Positions 9,308 to 17,413 of a DNA stretch of 64,000 nucleotides are shown one piece after another. Under the pieces are notes generated by a model. It worked only from the letters and a program-made list of their open reading frames with translations. It ran no database searches and had not been told where the DNA came from. The position numbers were made by a program, and so were the translations under genes. The stretch is from the NCBI GenBank assembly GCA_900104855.1, contig FNSS01000001.1, forward strand, positions 3,410,001 through 3,474,000, in the 5' to 3' direction. Within the stretch, counting starts at the first letter, position 1, and each line of letters begins with the position of its first letter. Source of the DNA: Rhizobiales bacterium GAS188 (lineage in GTDB: Bacteria > Pseudomonadota > Alphaproteobacteria > Rhizobiales > Beijerinckiaceae).

Positions 9308-9988
9308 TCAGCGGCGCAAGCTAGGCGCGGCCTTGCGCGCGATCAAGAAGCTTTGGCGCGTATCGAGCTTATGCATACCGCCATTGCTTTTGGCGACGTC
9401 GTTCGAGACCGTGAATTGCCGTAGCGCCAGCCGTTTCAGCTCCCAGGAATCGAAGAAGGTGACGCTGCGTGCGCCGATATGCGTCACGATCGTCCAGTGA
9501 TTATCGGGGTAGCCGATGCCGATCAGCGCCAGCCGTTTCTCCCCGCGGCGCACCCCGTCCTCGAGCCAGGCACCGAGCTCTCCCCAAAAATCCTGGACGC
9601 GGTCGATGCGGCGATTGGCGAAGGGCCGCGTGACCTCGATTGTGCCCTTGAGGTGCTTCGCCTCGAGCGCGTATTGGCTTGCCGCCTTGAACAGAGCGAC
9701 CATATCCTCGACGCCTGCGCCCTTCCAGATCACGGCCGGGAATTTGGGCGAGATCGCATCGCACAGATTGACCATCAATTCCCAGGCATCCTCGTCCGTG
9801 AAGGTGCCGGGGAACATGAGCTGGAAGGCGTTGACGATGGCATAGAGGCCGCACAGCCCGTCGATCTGTCCCTGCAGATAGGGCGTGCGGCGCGAGGCGT
9901 TCATCTTGCGATCCGGGACTGCCTTGCGATCCGAGACTGCCTTGAAAGCAACGGCGCTGGTCGCAGCCTTGGGCTCGCGGTGCTTCAT
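9308..9988 (-). CDS. Unrecognised protein with a papain-like Cys-His-Asp pattern
   Basis: I do not recognise this 226-residue protein as a named family. The central part suggests a papain-fold cysteine peptidase or peptidase-like protein: QGQIDGLCGLYAIVNAFQ places Cys46 at the start of a helix after a Gln/Asp-rich turn, YPDNHWTIVTHI near residue 166 gives a histidine followed by a beta-strand, and VTFFDSWELKR about 12 residues later supplies an Asp. The first 30 residues contain a short internal repeat (VSDRKAVPDRK) and may not belong to the domain; ATG at residue 29 is an alternative start. There is no signal peptide. It lies between the M20 peptidase and the HerA-like ATPase, all on the minus strand, with no clear operon. 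Confidence 0.7.
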   Translation of the reverse strand: MKHREPKAATSAVAFKAVSDRKAVPDRKMNASRRTPYLQGQIDGLCGLYAIVNAFQLMFPGTFTDEDAWELMVNLCDAISPKFPAVIWKGAGVEDMVALFKAASQYALEAKHLKGTIEVTRPFANRRIDRVQDFWGELGAWLEDGVRRGEKRLALIGIGYPDNHWTIVTHIGARSVTFFDSWELKRLALRQFTVSNDVAKSNGGMHKLDTRQSFLIARKAAPSLRR

Positions 9989-10094
9989 CGCCGGGAGACG
10001 ATCAGCGCTGATCGCATCCCTCCCCCCAAGAAATGTAGACAGCAGTGGTGGGGAGGGTACGGGTGGGGGGCGTTTTCGGAATGCCGCAAAGGTC

Positions 10095-11612
10095 TCAATT
10101 CCTGGTGAAGCCGCCGAGCACGCCGCGGATCAGGTCGCGCGCGATGGTGTTGCCGACGGTGCGCGCCGCGCCGCCGATGACGTTGCGGACGATCAGCTCG
10201 CTGGTCGACATGCGCGTCGAGGTCCGTCCGCCAGCCGTGGTGCGCGGCCCCGTGAGGCCGCCGAGCAGCGATCCCAGCACGCCGCCGATGCCGCCGGACT
10301 GCGAGGCCTGCTGAGCCGGCGCCTCGGCCATCTGGCGGCGTTTCTGCAAGATCTCATAGGCGCTCTCATTGTCGACGGCCGTGTCGTATTTGCCGCGCAC
10401 CGGGCTCTGCGCCATCAGGGCTGCGCGCTGCTCGGACGTGATCGGCCCGACCTGCGCCATGGGCGGGGCGATCAAGGTCCGCTGCACGATGGCCGGCACG
10501 CCATTGCCTTCGAGCATGGAGACCAGCGCTTCGCCGATATTGAGCTGGGTGATCGCGGTCGCGGTGTCGATCTTCGGGTTCTGGCGGAAGGTGTCGGCGG
10601 CCGCTTTCACGGCCCTCTGGTCGCGCGGCGTGAAGGCGCGCAGCGCGTGCTGCACGCGATTGCCGAGCTGGGCCAGCACCCGGTCGGGCAGGTCGAGCGG
10701 GTTCTGGGTGACGAAATAGACGCCGACGCCCTTCGAGCGGATGAGGCGCACCACCTGCTCGATCGCGGTGAGCAGGGCGTTGGGCGCATCGGTGAACAGG
10801 AGATGGGCCTCGTCGAAGAAGAAGACGAGCTTGGGCTTCTGGGGATCGCCGATCTCTGGGAGCTGCTCGAACAGCTCGGAGAGCATCCAGAGCAGAAAGG
10901 TCGCGTAGAGGCGCGGCTTCTGCATCAGCTTGTCGGCCGCCAGGATATTGATGAAGCCGCGTCCATTGGCATCGAGGCGGATGAAATCGGATATCTGCAG
11001 GGCCGGCTCGCCGAAGAATTTGGAAGCGCCCTGATTCTCCAGGATCAATAGCTGCCTCTGGATGGCGCCGACGGATTCGTTCGTGACGTTGCCGTATTGC
11101 ATCTTGATCTGCGACGATTGCTCGGCGACGTAGACGAGCACGGCGCGCAGATCCTTCATGTCGAGCAGCGGCCAATGATTGTCGTCGGCGATGCGGAAGA
11201 CGATGTTGAGCACGCCTTCCTGCGTGTCGTTGAGGTCGAGCAGGCGCGACAGCAGCAAGGGGCCCATCTCGGAGACCGTGGCGCGGATCGGATGGCCCTC
11301 TTCGCCGAACACGTCCCAGAACACCGTCGGGAACTGGTCGGGCGCGTAGGGGATGCCGATCTCCTTGGCCCGCTTGACCAGGGCGTCCTTGCCCTGGCCG
11401 CGTACCGAGATGCCCGACAGATCGCCCTTGATGTCGGCCGTGAACACCGGGACGCCGACTTTCGAAAGCCCTTCGGCGATCTCCTGCAAGGTCACCGTCT
11501 TGCCTGTGCCGGTGGCACCGGTGACGAGGCCGTGACGATTGGCGAGCGCGAGAGTGAGCACTTCCTCGCCAGCCGCGCTCTTGCCAACCAAGATCGTCTT
11601 CTCGTCGGCCAT
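10095..11612 (-). CDS. HerA-like ATPase (DUF853 / YjgR-type)
   Basis: A 505-residue P-loop ATPase of the FtsK/HerA superfamily. Walker A is VTGATGTGKTVTLQ near residue 32 and Walker B is KLVFFFDEAHLLF near residue 268, followed by the sensor region VGVYFVTQNPLDLPDRVLAQLGNRVQHALRAF. The C-terminal 90 residues are Gly/Ala/Gln-rich (QQASQSGGIGGVLGSLLGG), as in E. coli YjgR. Homologues are loosely annotated as helicases; no biochemical role is firmly established. ATG at 11612 follows GAGGG. It is not next to a NurA nuclease gene, so it is the YjgR type and not an archaeal-style HerA-NurA pair. Confidence 0.92.
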   Translation of the reverse strand: MADEKTILVGKSAAGEEVLTLALANRHGLVTGATGTGKTVTLQEIAEGLSKVGVPVFTADIKGDLSGISVRGQGKDALVKRAKEIGIPYAPDQFPTVFWDVFGEEGHPIRATVSEMGPLLLSRLLDLNDTQEGVLNIVFRIADDNHWPLLDMKDLRAVLVYVAEQSSQIKMQYGNVTNESVGAIQRQLLILENQGASKFFGEPALQISDFIRLDANGRGFINILAADKLMQKPRLYATFLLWMLSELFEQLPEIGDPQKPKLVFFFDEAHLLFTDAPNALLTAIEQVVRLIRSKGVGVYFVTQNPLDLPDRVLAQLGNRVQHALRAFTPRDQRAVKAAADTFRQNPKIDTATAITQLNIGEALVSMLEGNGVPAIVQRTLIAPPMAQVGPITSEQRAALMAQSPVRGKYDTAVDNESAYEILQKRRQMAEAPAQQASQSGGIGGVLGSLLGGLTGPRTTAGGRTSTRMSTSELIVRNVIGGAARTVGNTIARDLIRGVLGGFTRN

Positions 11613-11703
11613 GCTCGCCCTCATCCTCACGGCAGAATTCGCCTATGCGGGTTTATATAGGAGCCGGGGAGGTGGCGGAACTGCGGCGGGCGATGAATGG
11701 GCG

Positions 11704-11733
11704 CCCTGGGACCGCGACCGTCCCGGTCGCCCT
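11704..11733 (+). repeat. Dispersed intergenic repeat, module b
   Basis: This 30-bp stretch begins CCCTGGGACCGCGACC and ends CCGGTCGCCCT, and can fold as a hairpin (GCGACCG/CGGTCGC). Near-identical copies occur at 38888-38917 and 59831-59860, and a diverged reverse copy lies near 32019-32048. All lie outside coding sequence. The flanking bases here (ATGGGCG and the GGTGGCGCGCC that follows) show no gene. Confidence 0.75.
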
Positions 11734-11783
11734 CTTTCCGGTGGCGCGCCAGCCCGCTTCGGCAATCAATCGCGGCTCTGAGC

Positions 11784-12362
11784 CTAGGACCTTGCAAAGG
11801 CGATGAGTGGATCAAGATCATGTTCGTCGGCGGCACGCAGCGCATCGATGTAGGCGCGCCTCACATCGCTGATGGTCTGCAGATTGGCTCTGCCCCAGGT
11901 GAAGCGCTGGCGGCCCTGCTGGAGCATGAGCAAGTCACCGGCCAGGCGTGACCACCGTCCGTTGCCGTTGGCGAAAGGATGGATCGCGACCAGTCGATGA
12001 TGAAAGCGGACGGCCATTTCGTCGGGCGCATAGGATGAATGGCCGAGCCAGTAGCGCGCGTCTTCGATGACCTGTCGCAAGTCGGGTTCGATACGATAGC
12101 TTGCGACGCCGAGATTGCGCTCCGTCGTACGATACTGTCCGGCCCAACGCCACACGCGATCGAACATCCGGCGATGAAGCCCTCGAAGGAACGGCTCGGA
12201 GGCCACATCGCGACGCCTGGAGAAAGCCCAGCGATCGGCCGCGGCGATGTTTTTCTGCTCCAGCTCGTTCAGTTCGCTTCGCAGGGTGATGTGAGTCGGA
12301 ATCAGGCCTTCCAATTCCCCTGGCGTCAGCGGCGTCGCGTTGTCACTGAAGTCGAATATCAC
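11784..12362 (-). CDS. Fic/DOC protein, 'mobile mystery protein B'
   Basis: Fic-domain protein of 192 residues, expected to transfer AMP or a related nucleotide group to a target protein and so to act as a toxin. The core motif is HPFANGNGRWSRLAGD near residue 127, with the catalytic His and the anion-binding GNGR intact. FLRGLHRRMFDRVWRWAGQYRTTERN upstream matches the TIGR02613 'mobile mystery protein B' layout. The start is GTG at 12362. It lies three bases after the stop of the Xre-family gene upstream, its usual partner (TIGR02612). I do not see a clear (S/T)xxxE(G/N) inhibitory helix in either protein, so control is probably transcriptional or by direct binding. Confidence 0.92.
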   Translation of the reverse strand: MIFDFSDNATPLTPGELEGLIPTHITLRSELNELEQKNIAAADRWAFSRRRDVASEPFLRGLHRRMFDRVWRWAGQYRTTERNLGVASYRIEPDLRQVIEDARYWLGHSSYAPDEMAVRFHHRLVAIHPFANGNGRWSRLAGDLLMLQQGRQRFTWGRANLQTISDVRRAYIDALRAADEHDLDPLIAFARS

Positions 12363-12365
12363 CCG

Positions 12366-12818
12366 TCATGCATCGTCCCAAAGTCGTGCGGGACGCCGCA
12401 GCAGGCTCTCCACCCTTTGCCGATGAAGCTCCTTGCTGGCGTGCTTGTCGGGCACGGCCTGGTTTTCGAGGCGCATGCTGTGCTCGACAGCTCCGGAATG
12501 CTGGGCAGCACGCTCCTCCGCCCGCTCGCGCAGGACTGCCGCAAGAGGCCTTTCCGGTACAAGCGCGTAGACGACCCGGCAGCCCAGTGCTTCAGCCGCC
12601 CGCTGCAGTGAATGCAGGGTTATGCTGCCGCTGACTTCCGACTGTTCAAGCTCCACGATCCTCGGCTGCGACACACCGACGCGGCGCGCGAGCTGCGCGG
12701 TGGTCATGCCGAGCGCATCACGGACAGCCCGAACCCACCCCTTGGGCGGACGGGCGCTCTTGGCGAGGGGACGCAGCACGGCGAATCGCTGGTCGAGATG
12801 GCGAATTGCGTCTCTCAT
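12366..12818 (-). CDS. Xre-family regulator, 'mobile mystery protein A'
   Basis: A 150-residue DNA-binding protein that pairs with the Fic protein downstream. The helix-turn-helix is ALGMTTAQLARRVGVSQPRIVELEQSE, about residues 35-62, and is followed by ITLHSLQRAAEALGCRVVYALVP, typical of antitoxin-like Xre proteins (TIGR02612). It is the first gene of the two-gene operon and probably represses its own promoter: the A+T-rich upstream region carries three related ATATC(T/C)TATC elements. It is expected to neutralise or control the Fic toxin, but the sequence does not show whether neutralisation is by protein contact. Confidence 0.9.
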   Translation of the reverse strand: MRDAIRHLDQRFAVLRPLAKSARPPKGWVRAVRDALGMTTAQLARRVGVSQPRIVELEQSEVSGSITLHSLQRAAEALGCRVVYALVPERPLAAVLRERAEERAAQHSGAVEHSMRLENQAVPDKHASKELHRQRVESLLRRPARLWDDA

Positions 12819-12825
12819 GCGATAA

Positions 12826-12908
12826 GATATAGCCTATAATCCATATAAGCTTCAATAGGAAATATCTTATCATGACTGTGATGCATAATTAGAAATATCC
12901 TATCATGA
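12826..12908 (-). promoter_or_regulatory. Promoter and repeated operator-like elements of the mobile mystery A/B operon
   Basis: On the minus strand TTGAAG (12850-12855) is followed after 18 bp by TATATC (12826-12831), eight bases before the ATG of the Xre gene. Overlapping it are related elements: plus-strand copies at 12856-12875 and 12889-12908 share AGAAATATCCTATCATGA or a close variant, and a reverse copy ATATCTTATCGCATGA spans the start codon. The segment is sharply A+T-rich in a G+C-rich setting. Binding by the Xre protein is inferred. Confidence 0.55.
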
Positions 12909-12994
12909 GGCCGGAAAGTTGTTTGCTCCCGGACCTGATTTCACGCGCCGGTGTCCGCTGTTCAATCCGGGACCAGGCCGCCATGCCGGCGCAG

Positions 12995-13561
12995 CTAGCC
13001 TCGAGGCGCTCTCATCGACCCGAGACGAGCCTTCACCAATTGCAGCACTACCTCCACGTCGGCGTCCGGCAGCGCGCGTTGCGGGACGGTGATTGCGGTC
13101 CTGTATCCGACCCAGAAGATCAGGAGGCCGCGCTCCTGCGTCAGGTCGGTCATGTCGCGCCAGTCGCAGAACGACCGCGAACTCCGCCAGGCCATGTCGA
13201 TGCCGCTCGTGCCGATGCTGACGCTGCGCTCGTCCCGGAAGCCCGGTAGGTTCCGCATGGTCGCCGCCAGCCGCCTCGACAAGAGATTGGCGCTGAGCAC
13301 AGCCGCGTAATAGCCGAGCATATAGGCGATGCCGGTCAGCGTCGCGACAATGGCGCCGAATCGCCGCCCGTCGATGCCGAAGGCGATCGCCGCGAAGCCG
13401 CCGAGGAGGCCAACCGGGATCGCCGCGAGATAGAAAGCCCAGGCATAGTCCCAGCCGCCGGCTCGGTCCTGACGCTCTCGCAGGATGCGCCCATAGTCGC
13501 GTTCCTCATCCCGGGTGAGCGTGAAACTCACGGTGATCGGGGGTGCTTCGTCGTTGCCCAT
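12995..13561 (-). CDS. YcxB-like membrane protein
   Basis: A 188-residue protein of the YcxB-like family, function unknown. After about 37 soluble residues there are two probable membrane helices (AWAFYLAAIPVGLLGGFAA and FGAIVATLTGIAYMLGYYAA). A cytoplasmic beta-rich tail follows, carrying the family-like pattern VSIGTSGIDMAWRSSRSFCDWRDMTDLTQERGLLIFW. That part resembles a small PH-like domain and ends in a short helix (DADVEVVLQLVKARL). ATG at 13561 starts MGNDEAPP. It stands alone, separated from the toxin-antitoxin pair by its A+T-rich promoter region. Confidence 0.75.
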   Translation of the reverse strand: MGNDEAPPITVSFTLTRDEERDYGRILRERQDRAGGWDYAWAFYLAAIPVGLLGGFAAIAFGIDGRRFGAIVATLTGIAYMLGYYAAVLSANLLSRRLAATMRNLPGFRDERSVSIGTSGIDMAWRSSRSFCDWRDMTDLTQERGLLIFWVGYRTAITVPQRALPDADVEVVLQLVKARLGSMRAPRG

Positions 13562-13679
13562 CCATCGCCCCCTTCATCCTCATCCGAAACGTGGCCCAAT
13601 TTTCGAGATCATGTCTATTGCCAAGAATCATGGAGGGTCGCGACGCGGATCGTGGGGCGCCAATCACTGAAAGTCGCTC

Positions 13680-16600
13680 CTACGCGGCCAATATCGATGC
13701 CTTCTTGTCGGCGAGCGCTTTCACGAGCTCGGTCAGTTCCGGGTAATCGGTCTTGCCGGTGGCGAGAAGCGGCAGCTTGTCCACCGTGAACACCTCTGCC
13801 GGGATCATTAGCTCCGAGGCGCCCTTGTTCCGTGCCTCCCGGATGAGGGCGTCGCGCGCTCCATCTGCCTGCGTCGTCACCAATATCAGGCGCTCGCCCT
13901 TGCGCGGATCGGGCAGCGCGATGACGGCTGATTGCGCCTTGGGCCAGAGCTCGTTGGCCAGCACCTCTACGGCCGAAAGCGAGACCATCTCGCCGCCGAC
14001 CTTGGCGAAGCGCTTGGCCCGGCCGCGAATGGCGATGAAGCCTCGCTCGTCGATGGCGACGATATCTCCGGTGTCATGCCAGCCTTCGGCCGGCGGCTCG
14101 ATCACGCCGGGCTTGTCGGCGTGCAGATAGCCGAGCATGACGTTCGGGCCGCGCACGAAGAGGCGTCCGCCTTCCTCGACGCCCGGCACCGGCTCGAGGC
14201 GCGACTGCATGAGCGGCGACAGGCGCCCGACGCTGCCGTTGCGATTGGCCATCTCGGTATTGATGGCGAGCACCGGAGCCGTCTCGGTGACCCCGTAGCC
14301 TTCGAGGATGCGCACGCCGAAGCGCTCCATATAGAGGGCGCGAGTGCGCTCCTTCACGGCTTCGGCCCCAGCCAGCACTAGGCGCAGCGAGTGGAAATCG
14401 TACGGATGGGCGGAGCGCGCATAGCCGGCGAGGAAAGTGTCAGTGCCGAACAGCACCGTGGCGTTGGTCTGGTAGATGAGCTCCGGCACGATGCGGTAAT
14501 GCAAAGGCGAGGGGTACATATAGACCGGCACTCCGGCGACGAGCGGCAGGATCAGCCCGCCGGTGAGGCCGAAGGAGTGGAAGACCGGGAGGACGTTGAA
14601 CACCTTGTCCTCGCCGCTGACGCCGAAGCGCGCCAGCGCCTGCGCCGCATTGGTCAGGATGTTGCGATGCGAGAGCACCACACCCTTCGGCGTGCCTTCC
14701 GAGCCCGAGGTGAACAGAATCACGGCGGGATCGTCCGGGGCGCGCCTCAGGAGCGGGCCGGAACCGGCGAAGAGGCCGCGCAGCTTGTCGAGCCTGCCGA
14801 TCCCGGCGCGGATGTCTTCGAGATAGACAATCCGCAGTGTCCCCGACAGCGCCTCGACGAGCTTGTCGAGACGGCCTCTCTCGATGAAGGCGCGCGAGGT
14901 CAGCACCGTCTCGACCTTGGCGGCCTTGCAGGCGGAGAGGACATTGGCCGGCCCTGAGCTGAAGTTCAGCATGGCCGGCACGCGGCCGCTGCTCTGCAAG
15001 GCGAAGAAGGTCACGACCACGCCCGCCGAGTTCGGCAGGAGCACGCCGACGGCCTCGCCCGGCTGCGTCAAGCCCTGCAGCTTGCGGCCGAGGATCTGGG
15101 CCGACAGGATCAGCTTGCGATAGCCGAGCTTGGTGCCGAGCGGGTCCTCGACCGCAGGACGCTGCCCGGTGTCGCGCTTGCGCCGCGCTTCGACGAGCGC
15201 CTGGAACAGCGTCTGATCCGTGGGCGCGCTCAGCACCGAGGCCTCGGCCATGAGGTCCTGGAGGGCGGCGCCCGCCGCGAGGCGCCGCGCCCGTCCCTTG
15301 AGGTTCTGATCGACCGCGAGCTTCTGCGGCGGCAGGATGGTGACGGTGATTTTCGGGAACCAGGATTTACGGGTCTGCGTCTTGCGCAGATAGGAGAAGG
15401 GCGAACGCTCGGCTCCGTCGATGCGCAGCGGCACGACCACGGCGTCCGCCTTGTCGGCGATCATCGCGGCCCCGTCATAGACCTTCATCAGGCCCCGCGT
15501 CACGGTGATGCGGCCTTCCGGAAAGATCACAATCGGCTCGCCATCGGCGACGGCGCGCGTCAAGGCCCGCGCCGCGAGCGGGCGGGTCGGATCGAGCAGA
15601 TGGGCGCGGATCAGCGACATGAACGGCTTCGCCCACCAGGCATTGGCGATCGTGGTGTCGACCGCGAAAGCCGCATCGATCGGCAGCACCGCATGCACCA
15701 GCGGCCCGTCGAGCAGGCTCACATGGTTCGGCGCGATCACCATGCGGGTGCCGGACGGGGGCATGTTCTCGAGCCCCCTGACCTCGACGCGAAACAGCGT
15801 CTTGAAGACGAAGACGCCGAGATCGCGCACGCCCTCCTTGCCCCAGCGGCGCAGGATCAGCACCATGGCGGCGATGTTGCACAGGCCGAGGACCAGGAAG
15901 AGAGGGCCGAGTGTGACGCCCAAAAACTGGGCCCCCGCGACGGCGATGCCCGAGACCGTCATATAGCCGGCCGCGATCACGTTAACGGCCGCCACTACGC
16001 GGGCTCGCCGCTCGGGCGCCGCCCAGGCTTGCACCTGGGCGAAGGACGGCACGATGTACAGGCCGCCCGCGACCGCGAGGCCGAACAGGCCGACCAGCAT
16101 ATGCCAGCCGCTGGTCGAGAGCAGGAAGGCCATCGGCGTGAGTTCCTCGGCCGCCGGCACCGCGGTCGCGGCGATCCAGGCGATGTCCAGGCAGAAGACC
16201 GCCATCAGCAGCGCGCCGAGCGGCACGAGGGCGAGGTTCGGACGCTGGTGGCTCGCCCTGGCGGCCAGCAGCGAGCCGATCGCGATGCCGATCGCGAAGG
16301 TCGCGAGGCACAGCGTGATCACATATTCGCCGCCGTTGAAGGCGGCCTTGACCAGCGTCGGCAGAAGCGACAGCGCCACCGCGCCGACGAGCCAGAACCA
16401 GGCGACGATCATCGCGCCGACCCAAAGCCGGGCTTCGCCGCGCAAGCTCGCGATGAGAGCCCAGGTGGAGGTCCAGGGGTTGCGCGTGATCTCGAGATGC
16501 GGCGCCGCCGGGCCGGTCGGGCGGATCATCAGGGAGGAGAGCCACGAAGCGAGCGAGAAGCTCAGCATCATGGCGGCCACGATGAAGCTCGGCCGCGAGA

Positions 16601-17108
16601 AGGGCATCCTGAGATACGCGGACGCGATGCTGCCGCCGATCGTGCCGATGAGGATCGCCAGGAAGGTCCCGGCCTCGATCAGCGCATTGCCGCCGGTGAG
16701 CTCGCCCTCTCGCAGCTGATCGGGCAGGATTCCATATTTCACCGGCCCGAACAGCGCCGCCAAGGTGCCGAACAGGAAGAGCGCCGCGAACAGCACCGGC
16801 ACCGAATGCAAGACCATGCCGGCGGCCGCGACCGCGGTCGCGCCGATCTCGGCGAGCTTGACCCTCTGGGCGACTTTTCCCTTGTCGAAACGATCGGCGA
16901 GCTCGCCGCCGAGCGCCGAGAGCACGAAGGAGGGCAGGATGAAGATCGCGGCGGCAATCGTCACGAACGCTCCGCCCTTTTCCTCCCCCAATTCGAACAG
17001 GACCAGGAGCGCAAGCGCATTCTTGAGGAAATTATCCCCCAAGGCGGCGAAGAACTGGCACCAGAACATCGGTGCGAAACGTCTCGACTTGATGAGGGAC
17101 GCGATCAT
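13680..17108 (-). CDS. aas: Fused LplT-type transporter, PlsC acyltransferase and acyl-ACP synthetase (Aas)
   Basis: Lysophospholipid flipping, re-acylation and fatty-acid activation combined in one 1142-residue inner-membrane protein. Residues about 1-400 are a 12-helix MFS transporter like LplT (FFAALGDNFLKNALALLVLF at the start). Residues about 430-610 are a PlsC-type acyltransferase with HX4D in APNHVSLLDGP and FPEGRITVTRG. Residues about 635-1140 are an AMP-forming synthetase with VILFTSGSEGTPKGVVLSH, EGYGVTETAPV and GWHDTGDIVAIDERGF. In E. coli lplT and aas are separate adjacent genes. ATG at 17108 follows AGAGG by eight bases, better than GTG at 17117. It is divergent from the TetR gene, its likely regulator. 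Confidence 0.95.
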   Translation of the reverse strand: MIASLIKSRRFAPMFWCQFFAALGDNFLKNALALLVLFELGEEKGGAFVTIAAAIFILPSFVLSALGGELADRFDKGKVAQRVKLAEIGATAVAAAGMVLHSVPVLFAALFLFGTLAALFGPVKYGILPDQLREGELTGGNALIEAGTFLAILIGTIGGSIASAYLRMPFSRPSFIVAAMMLSFSLASWLSSLMIRPTGPAAPHLEITRNPWTSTWALIASLRGEARLWVGAMIVAWFWLVGAVALSLLPTLVKAAFNGGEYVITLCLATFAIGIAIGSLLAARASHQRPNLALVPLGALLMAVFCLDIAWIAATAVPAAEELTPMAFLLSTSGWHMLVGLFGLAVAGGLYIVPSFAQVQAWAAPERRARVVAAVNVIAAGYMTVSGIAVAGAQFLGVTLGPLFLVLGLCNIAAMVLILRRWGKEGVRDLGVFVFKTLFRVEVRGLENMPPSGTRMVIAPNHVSLLDGPLVHAVLPIDAAFAVDTTIANAWWAKPFMSLIRAHLLDPTRPLAARALTRAVADGEPIVIFPEGRITVTRGLMKVYDGAAMIADKADAVVVPLRIDGAERSPFSYLRKTQTRKSWFPKITVTILPPQKLAVDQNLKGRARRLAAGAALQDLMAEASVLSAPTDQTLFQALVEARRKRDTGQRPAVEDPLGTKLGYRKLILSAQILGRKLQGLTQPGEAVGVLLPNSAGVVVTFFALQSSGRVPAMLNFSSGPANVLSACKAAKVETVLTSRAFIERGRLDKLVEALSGTLRIVYLEDIRAGIGRLDKLRGLFAGSGPLLRRAPDDPAVILFTSGSEGTPKGVVLSHRNILTNAAQALARFGVSGEDKVFNVLPVFHSFGLTGGLILPLVAGVPVYMYPSPLHYRIVPELIYQTNATVLFGTDTFLAGYARSAHPYDFHSLRLVLAGAEAVKERTRALYMERFGVRILEGYGVTETAPVLAINTEMANRNGSVGRLSPLMQSRLEPVPGVEEGGRLFVRGPNVMLGYLHADKPGVIEPPAEGWHDTGDIVAIDERGFIAIRGRAKRFAKVGGEMVSLSAVEVLANELWPKAQSAVIALPDPRKGERLILVTTQADGARDALIREARNKGASELMIPAEVFTVDKLPLLATGKTDYPELTELVKALADKKASILAA

Positions 17109-17326
17109 GGGAACCACCTCTGCGGGACAGACGATGCGGTGAAGCCGGCTACCAAAACCCTAAGAGGCGCATCCACGCACGAGCTAGTCGTCGCGCGCGA
17201 GCCTGTTTCAGGGTTGGGAAGCGGGCCTTGGACCGGCCTCTCGATGAGGCCGGGTTTTGGCCCACTCATGGGCAGAACAGTGTTCAACATCGGAATCGGG
17301 CCTTGCGAGCCGGGGTAATGGCGGAT

Positions 17327-17341
17327 ATGAACGTTGTTCAT
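17327..17341. promoter_or_regulatory. TetR-type operator, copy 1
   Basis: The perfect inverted repeat ATGAAC-GTT-GTTCAT lies in the space between the divergent aas and TetR genes. Together with the copy 34 bp away (centre to centre) it is the likely binding site of the adjacent TetR regulator, controlling both directions. Binding is inferred from position and symmetry. Confidence 0.7.
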
Positions 17342-17361
17342 GTCACCTTGTAGCGCATCTC

Positions 17362-17374
17362 TGAACATTGTTCA
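17362..17374. promoter_or_regulatory. TetR-type operator, copy 2
   Basis: TGAAC-ATT-GTTCA is a perfect inverted repeat with the same half-site and three-base spacer as the upstream copy. It lies 40 bases before the TetR start codon, placing it over or just after the regulator's probable promoter, which suggests autorepression. The remaining part of the 305-base space (17109-17326) shows no gene. Confidence 0.7.
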
Positions 17375-17413
17375 AGCTCTGTCTCGCAAGTCCTATTTCG
17401 ATCGGCAACCCAA

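Noticed and set aside
7927..9324. Plus-strand open frame of 465 codons opposite the M20 peptidase
   Set aside because: Antisense shadow; no recognisable motif and no ribosome site.
15600..17318. Plus-strand open frame of 572 codons opposite the aas fusion
   Set aside because: Antisense shadow with repetitive Arg/Asp/Gly composition; the minus-strand protein has intact motifs throughout.
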